DNA of 64,000 nt, taken from Clytia hemisphaerica (Eukaryota > Cnidaria > Hydrozoa > Leptothecata > Clytiidae). A program made the translations under genes and the position numbers. Positions 1 through 10,759 of this stretch are shown here, in pieces. The stretch's first letter is position 1; the number at the start of each line of letters is the position of its first letter. The stretch lies in contig CACVBU010000821.1 in NCBI GenBank assembly GCA_902728285.1, positions 421,450 to 485,449 on the forward strand, written 5' to 3'. The notes beneath the pieces are model-generated. The model made no database searches. It was not told the DNA's origin and saw only the letters and a program-made list of their open reading frames with translations.

Positions 1-140
1 ATTTGGTTGGGGAAAAGTGACAAATCTGAAATTTTGGTCGGGGGAAAGTGACGAAAATGCCTCTAAGTGACGAAATTTTCCCCCGACGAATTAAAAACCC
101 CACTAAATAAACCCCCGACATTTTTTTCCCCGATAAGGTA
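1..140. mobile_element. Right part of a TA-flanked MITE, cut by the window edge
   Basis: The stretch carries the repeated words GGGGAAAA and GTGACGAAA and ends in CCCCGATAAGGTA. The same terminus and internal words form the complete element at 6918-7089, so this is a second copy whose left end lies outside the window. No coding sequence is visible. Confidence 0.6.
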
Positions 141-300
141 TATGATAGTATTATCATGTAACATGTATATAACCATGTAAACAGTATGTAACAATGTAAC
201 CTGTATGTAACCATGTAAGCTGTATGTAGCCATGTAACATGTAACCTATAACCATGTAATCTCTGTAACCATGTAACCTGCAAGCATAACCTACGAGACA
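141..300. repeat. ATGTAACC-type minisatellite
   Basis: Degenerate copies of a unit like CCATGTAACCTGTATGTAA recur about every 20 bases between the flanking MITE and unique sequence. The repeats have diverged from one another, which suggests an old array. Confidence 0.6.
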
Positions 301-622
301 ATGCGCTACTTTCAAAATCAACTTTCATTTTTAGGAAAAACTGAATTTTGGATTTATATTCTAGCCACAAAGGCAACCAAGAAAGTTTCCACCACCTAGG
401 TAGGATTTTTTCTATGATATGGATATTTCAATTTCCACCCATTTCCAAAGAAAAACCCTGTTGTGGCAATAGCCCCTCTTAAATGCTGGCCCTCTCTTCG
501 GAATTAAATAACGAAAAGACTTTGCAAAAGCCCCTTACAACAAGTTTTTCAATATATGGTTGGCTGGAACATCATATTAGCTGCAACATAAAATCAGATA
601 ATTCATTATTTGAAGTTTATAC
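301..622. other. No gene recognised
   Basis: AT-rich sequence with no convincing coding frame or repeat. It would be the intron downstream of the minus-strand FAR1-like exon, if that exon is real. Confidence 0.4.
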
Positions 623-873
623 CTTGTATTTCGTTGACCTTTACTTTTGGAGTCACGCTTCCCTCCTTCAATACACTTAAAAGTTATTTCAGTGTATTTC
701 AGTGCTTCATTGAAGTTCTTCTTTTTGGATATCTTTTGCGAATTCAAAGCACTTTGATACGTTCTGGAAGAAGCGGTATACATCTCTGTCATATGTTCCT
801 CTTTGAACAGATTCAACTTCGTATGAAGTTCTTCATACGAAGAAAAGGTTTCCCCAATTACAAATTCGTGCAT
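623..873 (-). pseudogene. FAR1/MULE-like DNA-binding domain exon (fragment)
   Basis: The minus-strand frame starts with ATG and reads like the N-terminal module of FAR1-type and SWIM zinc-finger (ZSWIM3-like, Mutator-related) proteins. It has an F-x-SYEEL-type opening, a central S-R-T segment, and a conserved C-IEGGK-x-KSKGQR segment near residues 67-80. A plausible splice donor (ACAAG/GTATAA) ends it at 623, after which the frame becomes AT-rich and unconvincing. No further exon was found toward lower coordinates. Such domains belong both to host transcription factors and to MULE transposases; with no partner exons here, a transposon remnant is the more likely reading. The match is by family memory and the call is moderate. 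Confidence 0.45.
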
Positions 874-1024
874 TTTTTTATCTATTCATGCTGAAATTGA
901 AAATCAAAAAGAAATTATCACAATAAAAAAATACTCAAGCATTATATTTGGACAAGCTAGGATATTTTTTACTGATCGGGTTTTCATGTGCTGAACTGTC
1001 TTATTTGTTGTTCATTTCACGCAT

Positions 1025-1335
1025 ACAAGGAAATGGCGGATCATTTTCCTTTAAAAATACAAAGAATCGACCCATAATTTTCCTTTAAAATACAAGGAAT
1101 TGAATGGTTATTTTCCTTCAAAAATACAAAGAAATGGCAGATCATTTTTCTTCAACAATACAAGGAAATGATAGTACATTTTCCTTCCAAACTACAAAGA
1201 ATTGATCGATCATTTTCCTTCAAAAATACCAAGAAATGATGGATCATTTTCCTCAAAAAATACAAAGAATAAATTGGTCATTTTCCTTCAAAAATACGAA
1301 GAATTGACCGATAATTTTCATTCAAAAATACAAAT
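1025..1335. repeat. Minisatellite, about 38-bp unit, roughly eight copies
   Basis: The unit is TCATTTTCCTTCAAAAATAC followed by AAAGAA and a variable GATGGA- or GACCGA-like spacer. Copies run head to tail with point changes and small length differences (about 36-40 bp). No flanking transposon ends are visible. Confidence 0.75.
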
Positions 1336-1955
1336 TGACAGCCCTTTCATTGTGTAGAGAGCATAGATTGAAATATTTCTTTATAATTTCCGGGGGTAAT
1401 AATGGGCATGCAAATTTTCCAGGGACACTTAATAATCTGAAAATTTCCAGGGGTGGAAGCCTGACTTTGATTCGTCCACCCAACCTTCTTTTAATATTGG
1501 ATATAAATATTTCCTAGGGGTCTACCGTCTGGTTAAACCTTCCAGGGTGCAGTAGACAAAGTTTACTTTGTTCACCCCAGTTTTTAAGGTACAAAGCGGT
1601 TTTTTTCAAGGGAGTTTAGTTAATTTTACATATTTTTCCAGGGGGTTATTATATATGTTATTTTTGAAGAAAAAGATTTATCCCTAAAAAGTTCCTCCAC
1701 CCGCTGTATGGATAAAAAAGGAATTAAGAGAATTTCCTCGAGAAATACAAGATGTTGTTTGGATAAGAATATCAATCATTATTTATGATGAAATTTTCGT
1801 TGAGAATCACCGAATCACAAGAAATTGGGTTACTTAGTCAATGACCACCCTTCGATTTTATCGGTGATCGAATACTCACTCGACTTCAATTTATGGCATT
1901 TTCTTCGACTAATTTCGATTCGTTCAATCACTTTGATTACCTTTCAATGACTGTC
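1336..1955. other. No gene recognised
   Basis: Unique-looking AT-rich sequence with several GGGG/CCCC patches and no sustained coding frame. Confidence 0.4.
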
Positions 1956-2050
1956 GACTACTTTCGATCATATCGAATACCTTCGATCATATCGAATACC
2001 TTCGATCATATTGAATACCTTCGATTGTATCGAGTACCTTTGATCATCGC
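1956..2050. repeat. 19-bp tandem repeat, about five copies
   Basis: CTTCGATCATATCGAATAC is repeated head to tail, with the last copies diverged. The unit is itself near-palindromic around ATCATATCGAAT and belongs to the same TCGA-rich sequence family as 4066-5744. Confidence 0.75.
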
Positions 2051-2660
2051 ACCGGGGTCATTACGTGTGTTCGTGAGTTCTGTATATCGGAAATTTAACT
2101 TAGATTATCGGGGTTGGCGTCTTCTTTTATTGGGCGGGAGATTGGGATGATATCAATTTTCCGTTCGTACACACGGGGCAGGACTGGGGGTGGTACAGTT
2201 GGGTTTTTCTTTCTAACCAATTCAGATGGAGAAATGGCGGCACCACCACACCAACAAAGGACTAACTACTGGGTGGGGTCATATAATTGATGGACACAAC
2301 CTGACAACAGACAACACGACACGAACTTGTTGTTATTTCCCCAGTTTCCCTTCAATGTCGAACCGATTTCCTAAAAGAAAGAGACAAGAGACTCAAACTT
2401 TCAAACCAATACAAATCGTTGGCGGTGAGGGCGGTGGAGAGACGGGTGGGAAATGAGAGATAGCCATCAAACGTCAAAAAACTTACCACTCTGCGTTTAC
2501 GCCTTTACGAAGTTGACGAACGTTTACACTGATATACAGTTTGTGTTATTATAAACAAAACACACTCTCACGAATGTAATCCTGCCCAACCTCGTTCCCC
2601 CAGCGTATTGGCTTTTTCTATGAAGGGGACAAGGTTCTGAGTGGCTACTTGGGTTGGCGG
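2051..2660. other. No gene recognised
   Basis: Mixed-composition unique sequence. A short open frame at 2226-2456 is compositionally unremarkable and has no recognisable domain. Confidence 0.4.
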
Positions 2661-2970
2661 ATGAGGGGTATGAGGGGCGGACCCTTAGAGAGACCAAATT
2701 TAAGTGAAAAAGTGACCTTTAGAGAGACTTTTTTTGAAAATTTTCTTCGATTTTCAAAAAATTTCCTACCCTTAGAGAGACTTTTTGCAATTTATCTTGT
2801 CAAGGTTAAAAAATTTTCCTAAAACTCGTGCTAATTTTCCGACCCTTAGAGAGACTACTTTGAAATTTTCTGATTTTTGTAACCCTTAGAGAGACTTTGG
2901 AAGGTTAAAAAACCGACCCTTATCGTCCGCACATACCCAGCACCCATTTTTGCCTAAGTACCCCCCCCCC
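2660..2970. mobile_element. MITE-like repeat with CCCTTAGAGAGAC units
   Basis: CCCTTAGAGAGAC occurs about six times at irregular spacing. The block starts with a G-rich stretch (GGGGCGGACCC) and ends with TTTTTGCCTAAGTACCCCCC. That terminal word is shared with the G-rich MITEs near 46891 and 56316, which suggests the same broad family. No clear target-site duplication was found for this copy. Confidence 0.45.
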
Positions 2971-4065
2971 CAGGGACTAAGTTGAATTCCGCCCAAATTC
3001 TCTTGTCAAATATAACAACCTTACCTTGCCTTGTAACCAATCGGACACGTTCTCCTATAATAATCTTCATTCATTAATTGAATTCTGAAAAAGAAAAAAT
3101 CCTTAACAAGAAGACGATTGATCATGTTCTCTATATCCTGCCCTAACAAACATAAGAATTTAACACCCATTGTTTAGGGTCCCGTCGTGTATATACCATT
3201 AAATGCCTTTGGTTCTTCTTAACTTTATTCGCCCCAAGTGTTACTCGCTTTTTTGAAAACGTGTGGTCAGATTTTAAATATAATGGATAAAGAGAAGATT
3301 ACCTGTTTATTTGATTTGTATCCGCACTTTGTTGGCGTTCTTTATAAAGAAAAAGAAAGGTCTATATATTCAAATCCACCAATGTTCAACCCTTTCAAAC
3401 AAATGAATAGTTAAGTAAGTCTGTGGTTGGTGGTTAAACTACTTTTATTTTCGACCCACTTAAATACAGACTCAGACCTGTCGGATATTTGAAAACCAGA
3501 ATGCTTGGTTATCGAAGTAGTCAAAGTAATCAATAACAGTCGAATCACTCGAACGGTTGAGTCTTCGAAGGGTTGTTAAGAAAGTGTGATCGAAGACTCA
3601 CAAATATTTTGAAATTTTGGTCCTCAAAATTCGATTAGTAATCGATAAGTGGTCGTTCGATTATCGAATTTATTGATTAGTACCGTCTGGTAAACTGCAC
3701 TGCCAACGTTTCATATTCAAGCCTTTTTCAGAACATGTCATGTCATGGGGGCCCAAGGAATTTATGGAAACTTGAAAACCTGCCCCTGAAATCACTTGAA
3801 ATACACTAAATAAACCAGAATATATGGCTAAAATTGGGAAGTTATGAGCTTTTCTGCCCCTGGGATTGAAATTTCAGCAAAATCTGCCCCTGCCCTCCAA
3901 AATTTACTACTTTCTGCCCTCGAGATCTCGATGATTTCTGCCATACTCTGCAAACTGGCATTCAAGGGGCACATTCAAATCACCACTGAGAAAGACCACA
4001 ACTTCAGTTTGTATCCACCGCCATATCGGCCATTAACACAGTGACTTATATACAATTTCATAAGA
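2971..4065. other. No gene recognised; short TCGA-rich patch at 3490-3690
   Basis: Unique-looking sequence with a poor 66-codon frame at 3844-4044 that I do not believe. The TCGA-rich patch resembles the degenerate repeats of the next element. Confidence 0.4.
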
Positions 4066-5744
4066 CCAGGCCCTCCCAATCAATACATACAAATCGATAT
4101 CTTTTTTCCAATCGATAACCAATCAATGAATTGGCGATTGGATATCGATTGATCGATTAGTTATTGATTGGCTTGTAAATGATCCTTGCTATCGATTGAC
4201 TCTTGATTGATCGTTTGGTTATCATTGGTTTACTGTGTAAGAGCTGATTAAAAATCGACAATGGCCAATCGATGTTGATTATCAATCAATGATCAATCGA
4301 CTGACAATCGCTGAATCCTGCTGAATCGATCAGAAAATTACCAATCATTGATCATCAATTGATCAAGATTTAAATAGGCTTGACCAGGCGATGTCAATCG
4401 AACTGTTCGATGATCGAACTAATATCGAACTAATCGAACTTAATCGAACGATTACTGTTCGATTACCGAACCAAATCGAACAGTAATCAAGCCAAGAAAT
4501 TTCGGTAAAGTTCGATTAAGTTCGATTGATGTACGATCATGCTCGGGTAAGTTATGGCATGTCTCAAAAACTGAAAATTACCATAATTTTTAGATCGCAT
4601 TAGTCGACAGAAAATGACCAAACAAATGACTGAACGTGAAGGGTACTATGATGTAGTTTCTAACCTGATGTGTAACCTAATTGTTTTTTCGCTGATTTTC
4701 GCGAAAAACCGCAAAAACTGATTATTACGTAATAATCGATGACGTCATCAAAACTAAAAATTGAATTTCTCAAGAATGGTTTATCTATTTGTCTTCAAAC
4801 TTTCACCAAAGATGTATCTTAACAAAGTCGATCATTTGAAAAAAAAATCTTTTCGAAATTTTGATGATGTCAGCAGAAATTAGTAAAAAACGAAAAATCC
4901 TATTTTCTACTGACGTCATCAAAATTTCGAAAAATTTTTTTTTTCAAATGATCGACTTTATTAAGATACATCTTTGGTGAAAGTTTTAAGACAATTAGAT
5001 AAACCATTCTTGAGAAATTCAATTTTTAGTTTTGATGACGTCATCGATTATTACGTAATAATCAGTTTTTGCGATTTTTCGCGAAAATCAGCGAAAAAAC
5101 AATTAGGTTACACATCAGGTTAGAAACTACATGATAGTACCCTTTAAGTTCAGTCATTTGTTTGGTCATTTTCTGTCGACTAATGCGATCTAAAAATTAT
5201 GGTAATTTTAAGACATGCCATAACTTACCCGAGTGATTCGATGTTAGTTCGATGAGTTCTATCGTAGTTCGATAGAGTTTGATTTTCTTTTCGACTGCCT
5301 TTAGCTTTCCGCTCTCCGTCTACACCCCTACAACGTTGACCATTACTTGGCCGTTGCTTGATTTAGAATGAATAGGTTCGATTGCAGTTCGACAAGGTTC
5401 AATCATCGATCGAACATTTATCGAACTACTCGAGTCATCGAACAACATCGAACAGTATTTTTAATCGAACTAATTGAACTAATCAAGATATTTTTGCGGT
5501 AAAGTTCGATTACTGTTCGATTATTTATCGTAATCGAACAGCTATCGTTCGATTAAGTTCGATTGAGTTTGATGATTCGATTACGAAAATCGGTTCGATA
5601 AAGTTCGGTTGACATTGCCTGGGCTTGATTACCTATCAATTATCGGAATCAATCGATATTTAATCCATGATGCATGGATTGGTTATCAATTGGTCATCGA
5701 TTGAAAATTATCGATTGTATCGAGTATCGAGTGGGAGGGCCTGG
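4066..5744. mobile_element. Inverted-repeat element made of degenerate AATCGAT repeats
   Basis: The left end CCAGGCCCTCCCA (4066-4078) is matched inverted by TGGGAGGGCCTGG (5732-5744). Inside are dense AATCGAT, TTCGATTA and ATCGAACT repeats on both sides of a large hairpin. There is no coding frame, so it is non-autonomous. A 140-bp relative with similar ends lies at 38424-38563. The target duplication is unclear. Confidence 0.6.
4542..5233. repeat. 692-bp near-perfect foldback (hairpin) element
   Basis: The sequence from CTCGGGTAAGTTATGGCATG at 4542 recurs inverted, ending at 5233. Arms of about 330 bp match almost throughout and meet near 4885. Each arm holds TGATGACGTCATC-like CRE palindromes and TTACGTAATAA. 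The high arm identity suggests a recent or gene-converted palindrome nested in the older AATCGAT element. Confidence 0.8.
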
Positions 5745-6057
5745 AGAAGAACATGATGATGATTGAATTGCAATCAATCATTATCTAACCTTACCTAACA
5801 AATGCCTTGTTGAGTTTGACAAACCCATGAAAAGTTGTGGCATCAGTGTGTTATCCAAATATCAATCTTTATCAAGTTACAACAAGCCAAATCATACTCA
5901 TCCCTGAATCATACTGTACAAGCCAAATCATACTCATACCTGAATCATACTGTGCTGTGTGTTTTTAGCTCCTCTTTGACCTATCCAGTCCTATCCATCT
6001 CGCCATGTGAGTACAAGCTAGCTAGGTCTTTCTTCATCTTTTTTTAAAACTTTTGAC
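5745..6057. repeat. Short tandem duplication in otherwise blank sequence
   Basis: A unit of about 36 bp beginning CAAGCCAAATCATACTCAT is duplicated head to tail near 5885-5955. Nothing else is recognised here. Confidence 0.5.
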
Positions 6058-6130
6058 TTTTCGGGGGTTCGAACCCACTCCTGAAAAAATGACATCACCA
6101 CTAGACCAACGCTCTCTCCATCGCGCCACG
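6058..6130 (-). other. tRNA-like / SINE-like sequence
   Basis: On the minus strand an A-box-like TGGTCTAGTGG (6098-6108) is followed by a B-box-like GGGTTCGAACCC (about 6065-6076). The distance between boxes is about 10 bases shorter than in a tRNA-Glu-like gene, so the anticodon arm is degenerate. It is therefore read as a tRNA-derived SINE head or pseudo-tRNA, not a functional tRNA. Confidence 0.45.
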
Positions 6131-6289
6131 AGCACTGGTCACATTTCAGATTTTTGATATATTTATGATTCGACCTGACGTGCGTCTAACAACAGCTATA
6201 TAGAACGGATCTACGTACGTCAGGCTAAAAATAATCTGACGTGCGTGTAACCACTTCGTTACATATATGCTCCTTTTTGGGCGATTCTG

Positions 6290-6830
6290 TTTTTGTACCA
6301 TTTTGAGTATGTCAAAGGTCTCATTTCTGCTAGTTCGCTTAGTGACTATAACTTAAACTCTGTAGGTAGATTTATTGATGATTTGTGTGCCTTAAATGAC
6401 AGAGATGAGTTTCATAATTGCTACAAACAGATTTACCCTAAAGAATTAGATCTCAAAGTTGAGCACCATGCATCGTTTTTAGATTTAGATAGCACCGTTG
6501 AAAACAATATTTTTAGATATAAACTTTTTGATAAGAGAGATGTCTTTCCCTTCTTCATTGTAAGGATGCCACATGCCGAACAGTAACATCCCATCGTGCA
6601 TTTTTTATACACCATTTCAGAAATTTTTCGGATAGCACGTAGCACACTCATGTTTGAAGATCTGACTCCTAGAGTCACTGAGCTTTTCATTCGAATGCGA
6701 AACCAGCTTGGGAGGGAGCTTCAAATGCTTTCTTGAAGAAGCAAGTTGTCAAATATTTTTCGAGGTTTCTTGACTGTTTTATGAAATATGGGAATACCAT
6801 TGAAGAATTTTTACATATTTTCAAATTGTG
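6290..6830 (+). pseudogene. Penelope-like reverse transcriptase fragment
   Basis: The plus-strand frame contains a palm-type segment with RFIDDL, the catalytic Asp pair in FIDD form. It is followed by the I-Y-P-K-ELDLK and F-L-D-LD segments typical of Penelope-like RTs. The frame breaks after about 97 codons. Coding resemblance continues in shifted frames to about 6830 (an R-IARSTLMFEDLTPRVTEL-like region and later the TIEEFLH-like tail). Only the C-terminal RT region remains, with no endonuclease domain nearby. It is a dead, 5'-truncated retroelement copy unrelated to the second Penelope copy at 49.7 kb beyond family level. Confidence 0.65.
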
Positions 6831-6917
6831 AAATTGTTTTTTTGTGTTTTGTGTTTTTTGTTTATTCTTTTGTTTATTTTTTTATCATATCTAAGGAATT
6901 AGCATTAGCATAGGAGT

Positions 6918-7089
6918 TACCTTATCGGGGAAAACTTCGTTCGGGGAAAATTTTCGTTGGTGAAAGTTTTCGTCGGGGAAAAATTCGTCACTTGCTGGTA
7001 GTCGATAAACGCATTAAGGGCGGGGAAAATATTCGTCACTTGTCCAAAATTTCGTCACTTTTCCCCGACGAAGTTTTCCCGATAAGGTA
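6918..7089. mobile_element. TA-flanked MITE (Tc1/mariner-like ends)
   Basis: The left end TACCTTATCGGGGAAAACTT is matched inverted at the right by AAGTTTTCCCGATAAGGTA. The terminal TA on each side fits a TA target duplication. Internal GGGGAAAA and CGTCACTT words also occur in the truncated copy at 1-140. About 170 bp, non-coding. Confidence 0.8.
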
Positions 7090-7801
7090 TTCATTTCCTA
7101 CTTTCCTTTTCCCCGTGCGGTCGTCCCGAACGTCCCGACGCCGAACAGGGTTCTTGTCCAACTTTTGATTCTGTATTTTTAAATTTTTGTGTGAGAGGTT
7201 GTTTGCGAAAAATGGTTTTTCACCTGTAGAGTATGTGGGATTGTTATTACAGTGTTCTTATTGTATTTTGTTGTAGTGTCTGTTTATTGTTTATTATTAA
7301 TTTGGAAGCTGCTGGTTGGTTTCTTTTTCTGTTATGTTTCCCGAAGGTGACTGAGTGTGGGACCTTAAACACGTGGAAAGTCACTATGCCAGTCACAAGT
7401 CTGGGACTTCGGGTTTGTCTTGTGTGTATGCATGTTCTTTGATATATTTGTGTATTGGTTTTGTGTTTGTCCCCATTTTGTATGTATTCTGATGAGCTTG
7501 TATTAATGATTGTACGGCAGTGTGTTTGTCAGAAATCTTTGCAATTCATCGTTTCTCTAATATTACTTTTCCTCTATCATCTTCATTTGGATTAGGTTTT
7601 TCTTTCACATACCACTATTTATATTACCTTTGACTTTTTGCTAAATTTCCCTCTGTTTCGGAATGATTTATAAATTAGAAAATTAAAAAATCCCAAAAAA
7701 ATCGTAAATATACATAATTAACGAAAATATTCATTACTTTTTTCGTTTTTATCACTTTGAGTTATTGATATAACAATACTTTTCTTTTTCTACAATGACA
7801 G
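7090..7801. other. No gene recognised
   Basis: AT-rich sequence. If the exon starting at 7802 is real, the pyrimidine-rich tract just before it would be the end of an intron. Confidence 0.4.
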
Positions 7802-8093
7802 ATATATTCCAAAGATACATTGGTTTCGTTCTTTTATCGAGGAAATCGTTATAGGGATCGAAAACCGTGTTTTTGAGCTACATGAGGAAAGTAAACTTTT
7901 TCCTGATGAAGCAGTGATGAAAATTTTGGATAGCTTGTGTGTGTCTGTATATGATATCTCGGCTAATCTGAAAAGATCAAACCCCAATGAAAAATTGATA
8001 GAATTTGAGTACGAAACGATTCTATTCTCACTGCTCAACATTCGAAAGTACTATCGAAATTTCAACTTCCCTGTACCCCTTTTGGAAAATTAA
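7802..8093 (+). CDS. Orphan exon-like coding segment, function unknown
   Basis: A frame without stops runs about 97 codons from a good acceptor (TTTCTTTTTCTACAATGACAG at 7781-7801) to TAA at 8091-8093. The predicted peptide has a natural composition, with mixed hydrophobic and acidic residues and few simple repeats. Its opening (IPKIHWFRSFIEEIVIGIE) faintly recalls the C-terminal region of hAT-type transposases, but I would not assign it. The first internal Met is about 40 codons in. No upstream exon was identified. It could be the last exon of a host gene or a transposase remnant. Confidence 0.4.
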
Positions 8094-8990
8094 ATTGTAT
8101 ATAGTGTAAAAATATTCTTTTGTTTGGTTTGACTTCTGCGTTTTAGTAGAGGTCTCTATTACCTTGTGTTTGCCCAGGTTTAAGCGGTAAACAAAACTTA
8201 GCACTTATTTTTAACAAGGGTTAGTGAAAAAACTGGCCTACCTTTGTGGGCTCGTCATATGGCCTACTATGTTCACTACATGGGAACCCACTTACGATTT
8301 TTACTGAACTCGAAAGTCACCACCCTCACCTACGGATAGGCCCCGTAACGGAGTGTTGTCTCTCCACAAAGCTCGCCAGTCGGCCATAATTTATAATTTT
8401 GAAAAACGAAAATATTTTAGACTTTTTTTACTAGGGTCAAGTAAATTTATGGAATTTTTAAAATTTTTAAAAGCACCACCACACAATTCTTCATGTATGT
8501 AATGCGAAGATTCTTTCTGAGTTTAGCAAAATATTTCAATATGGAAGTGTTAGTTGACTTCCAGGCTATAGCCTTTCTAATTGAATACAAAAAATCAAAA
8601 AATTAACGAAAGAAAATATTTTTGCGAACGACAACTGGCGTCTTTCCCTTCCCTTCTCTTCTTTTCTATTTCCGTTGAGAATGTTATTTGGACGTTGAAA
8701 CAACGCTGTGTGCCAGCTGGGATACACATGAAATAACTATTGATCTTTTTGAGGGGCCAAGATTTACTAAAATAGATTTTCAGGTGTTAAACTGATAAGT
8801 TTGTTCGTTTAATCTCACGTCACTTCCCTTTTGTATACTTTTTTTTTGGCTTACTTTGGGCATCGATAATGAATGTTTAATTTAAAATTATATTTTTCTT
8901 GACAGGTTTTGTTTAATATACCAATTTAGAAACAATATGTTTACTATTCATATTTTTTGTTCATTCCACCTGTTTATACACGTGACTAGA
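8094..8990. other. No gene recognised
   Basis: AT-rich, apart from a slightly more GC-balanced patch at 8150-8390 that contains no coding frame or RNA fold I can name. Confidence 0.4.
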
Positions 8991-8994
8991 ATTG

Positions 8995-9002
8995 TATAAA
9001 AG
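8995..9002 (+). promoter_or_regulatory. TATA box candidate
   Basis: TATAAAAG lies 49-56 bases upstream of the ATG at 9051, leaving room for a start site near 9025 and a short leader. Confidence 0.4.
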
Positions 9003-9050
9003 CTCGTTTTTTAAAACTAATGCTTCATTATTCCGTGTTCATAAGCAAAG

Positions 9051-9272
9051 ATGGCCGAATTAATGAATCAATTCGTTTGGGATATTGGAAACGAACACGG
9101 AATACAATACTTCACAAGAATTATAGTGGAGATGACTCGCGTTGAAACCACCGTCACAGTCACAGCGTACGTCTACTTAATGCGAAGAATGCTAGATGGC
9201 AAAGTTCTATATTTCAGCTGCATCGATCAATTTGATATCGAATTTGAGCAAGAAGTCGACGTTGTGAGCTGA
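9051..9272 (+). CDS. Small hypothetical protein, 73 aa
   Basis: The ATG is in a favourable context (AAAGATGG) shortly downstream of a TATA box. The frame closes with TGA at 9270-9272. The peptide is acidic near its end (EFEQEVDVVS) and has a T-rich hydrophobic middle (residues about 30-45), with no signal peptide, Cys motif or known domain. An AATAAT-like sequence about 65 bases past the stop could be a weak polyadenylation signal. It may be a real short gene or a chance ORF; the promoter arrangement is the main argument for it. Confidence 0.35.
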   Translation: MAELMNQFVWDIGNEHGIQYFTRIIVEMTRVETTVTVTAYVYLMRRMLDGKVLYFSCIDQFDIEFEQEVDVVS

Positions 9273-10475
9273 TTGTGAACTGGATATATAAACGGCTATT
9301 TTTATAGCCACAAATCTATTAAAAAACAATCTGTAAAATAATTATCTTTCAAAATAGAATTGTTCTCCCTCGCTCTCCCCCTTTCACAAAACGTTTTATT
9401 GAAAGCATTTTCGTACATTGGATCGAGAGTCCGTAATTCAACCCTTCAGTATGATTTTTATTGACGTAGTTCCTCGTGCATTTGTGCGGTTTGTGTACTC
9501 TAAAGTACCTGTTATCACAAGGTAATGCTAAAAATCTCTGAAAATTTATTTGTCTCGTTTTTCTCATAGTTCATTCAAAGAGAAAATGAACACAATTTTT
9601 TATAAGCAATCTCTGGCATTGCTGAGAAGTTAAAAATCTAGTTTCTTGCTTAAAGCTTTTGAAGGAAAAAATCAAATTTTTAAAAAGTTTTGATTGTAGC
9701 TAAAAATACCTCAATTTAGCCGTTAAAACACACTTTGATACCAGCTAATCAAAAAATATCAACTTTTTGTAAAAATTTTGAATTTATTTCTTATGAATGA
9801 TTACTTAACCTCGTTGCCTTTTTGAGCCATTTCGAGGCCTGGGATCGAATTATAAAATTCCCAAAATACCTCAAAAGTCCCAAAATTTCAAGAAATCCCA
9901 ATAAAACCCCAAAAAATTCAAAAAATTCAAATAAATCCCAACGAATCCTAAAAGTCCTACCAATCCCTGAAAATCCCAAAAAAAACTCAAAAATCTTTCG
10001 CTCTTGTTTGTATACATGTTTTTTGAAGTGATTTACCTCTCAGGTGTAATTTGCTTTAATGAATGATAAATATTACAAAAATTCCAACTTCTTTCAACTT
10101 GTGGGTTTTATCTTATTCACAACAACTGAGATCCACCCCTGGGTTTTGTTCTTCTATATGACTGCTCAGTAATAGAAAAATCATTAAATGATCGTTCTAA
10201 AAGTAATCACTCATACGACTTTTAAATTCAGATTTTTTAGAAAATTATCTTAAAAGGTTGCTGGGAGCACGAGTTTTGATGCTTTGATAAATTTAGAATC
10301 TGTTTCCGTTTTTGGAAAAAATGGTATCCGTTAAGAATATCTATAATAGGTTTGGCAACCGAAAAGTCACTAAAAAGCTGTAGAGTATAAGAAAGATTTT
10401 CGTATTTATGCATATTCACCGGTGGGCTGAGGATAAAGCGCGCCCCCCCCCCCCCACTATAAAAAAGTTGGAATA
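9273..10475. other. No gene recognised; C homopolymer near 10442
   Basis: AT-rich sequence. The patch at 9855-9990 is a run of CCCAAAA/TTCAAAA words whose apparent short frames on both strands are low-complexity artefacts. Confidence 0.4.
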
Positions 10476-10758
10476 TTAAAGGGACTCCTGGGTCTCAGAA
10501 GATCCTTGTGCTATCGAAACGTATCTGCCTACTAAAAACAGTAGAATTATAACCCAGTATCGTTGCTGGATACTATCGTATCTTTGTAGTTGCGGTGGAA
10601 ATATGGGAGGTATAAATCGTGGTGATGGGAAATGTTGAGGTTGTGGGGGTTGGCGTAGTTCAATTTGGTAGAGTGGGGAGAAAATGTGGGGAAAAAGTTG
10701 ATCTCTTATGTGATGGAGAGAACGTGAATTATAGGGGTACAATTGTGGTCGCTGGCCT
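10476..10758 (-). CDS. Pro/Gln-rich exon-like segment, unknown
   Basis: A good acceptor on the minus strand (TTTTTATTTAG) precedes this open frame. It encodes about 60 residues rich in Pro, Gln, Leu, Arg and Phe, then a hydrophobic stretch (VIILLFLV) that may be intronic. No domain is recognised. Similar Pro/Gln/Leu composition appears in the 53-codon frame at 11549-11710 on the same strand, so the two may belong to one low-complexity gene or repeat family. Composition bias lowers confidence. Confidence 0.3.
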
Positions 10759-10759
10759 A

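Noticed and set aside
6058-6130. Functional tRNA gene
   Set aside because: A- and B-box-like sequences are present, but the anticodon arm is too short and no acceptor-stem pairing was found.
8230-8400. Small structured RNA candidate
   Set aside because: The patch is less AT-rich than its surroundings, but I found no snRNA, spliced-leader or tRNA signature.
9822-10031. Pro/Lys/Asn-rich small protein
   Set aside because: Arises from CCCAAAA/TTCAAAA low-complexity sequence and is open on both strands.
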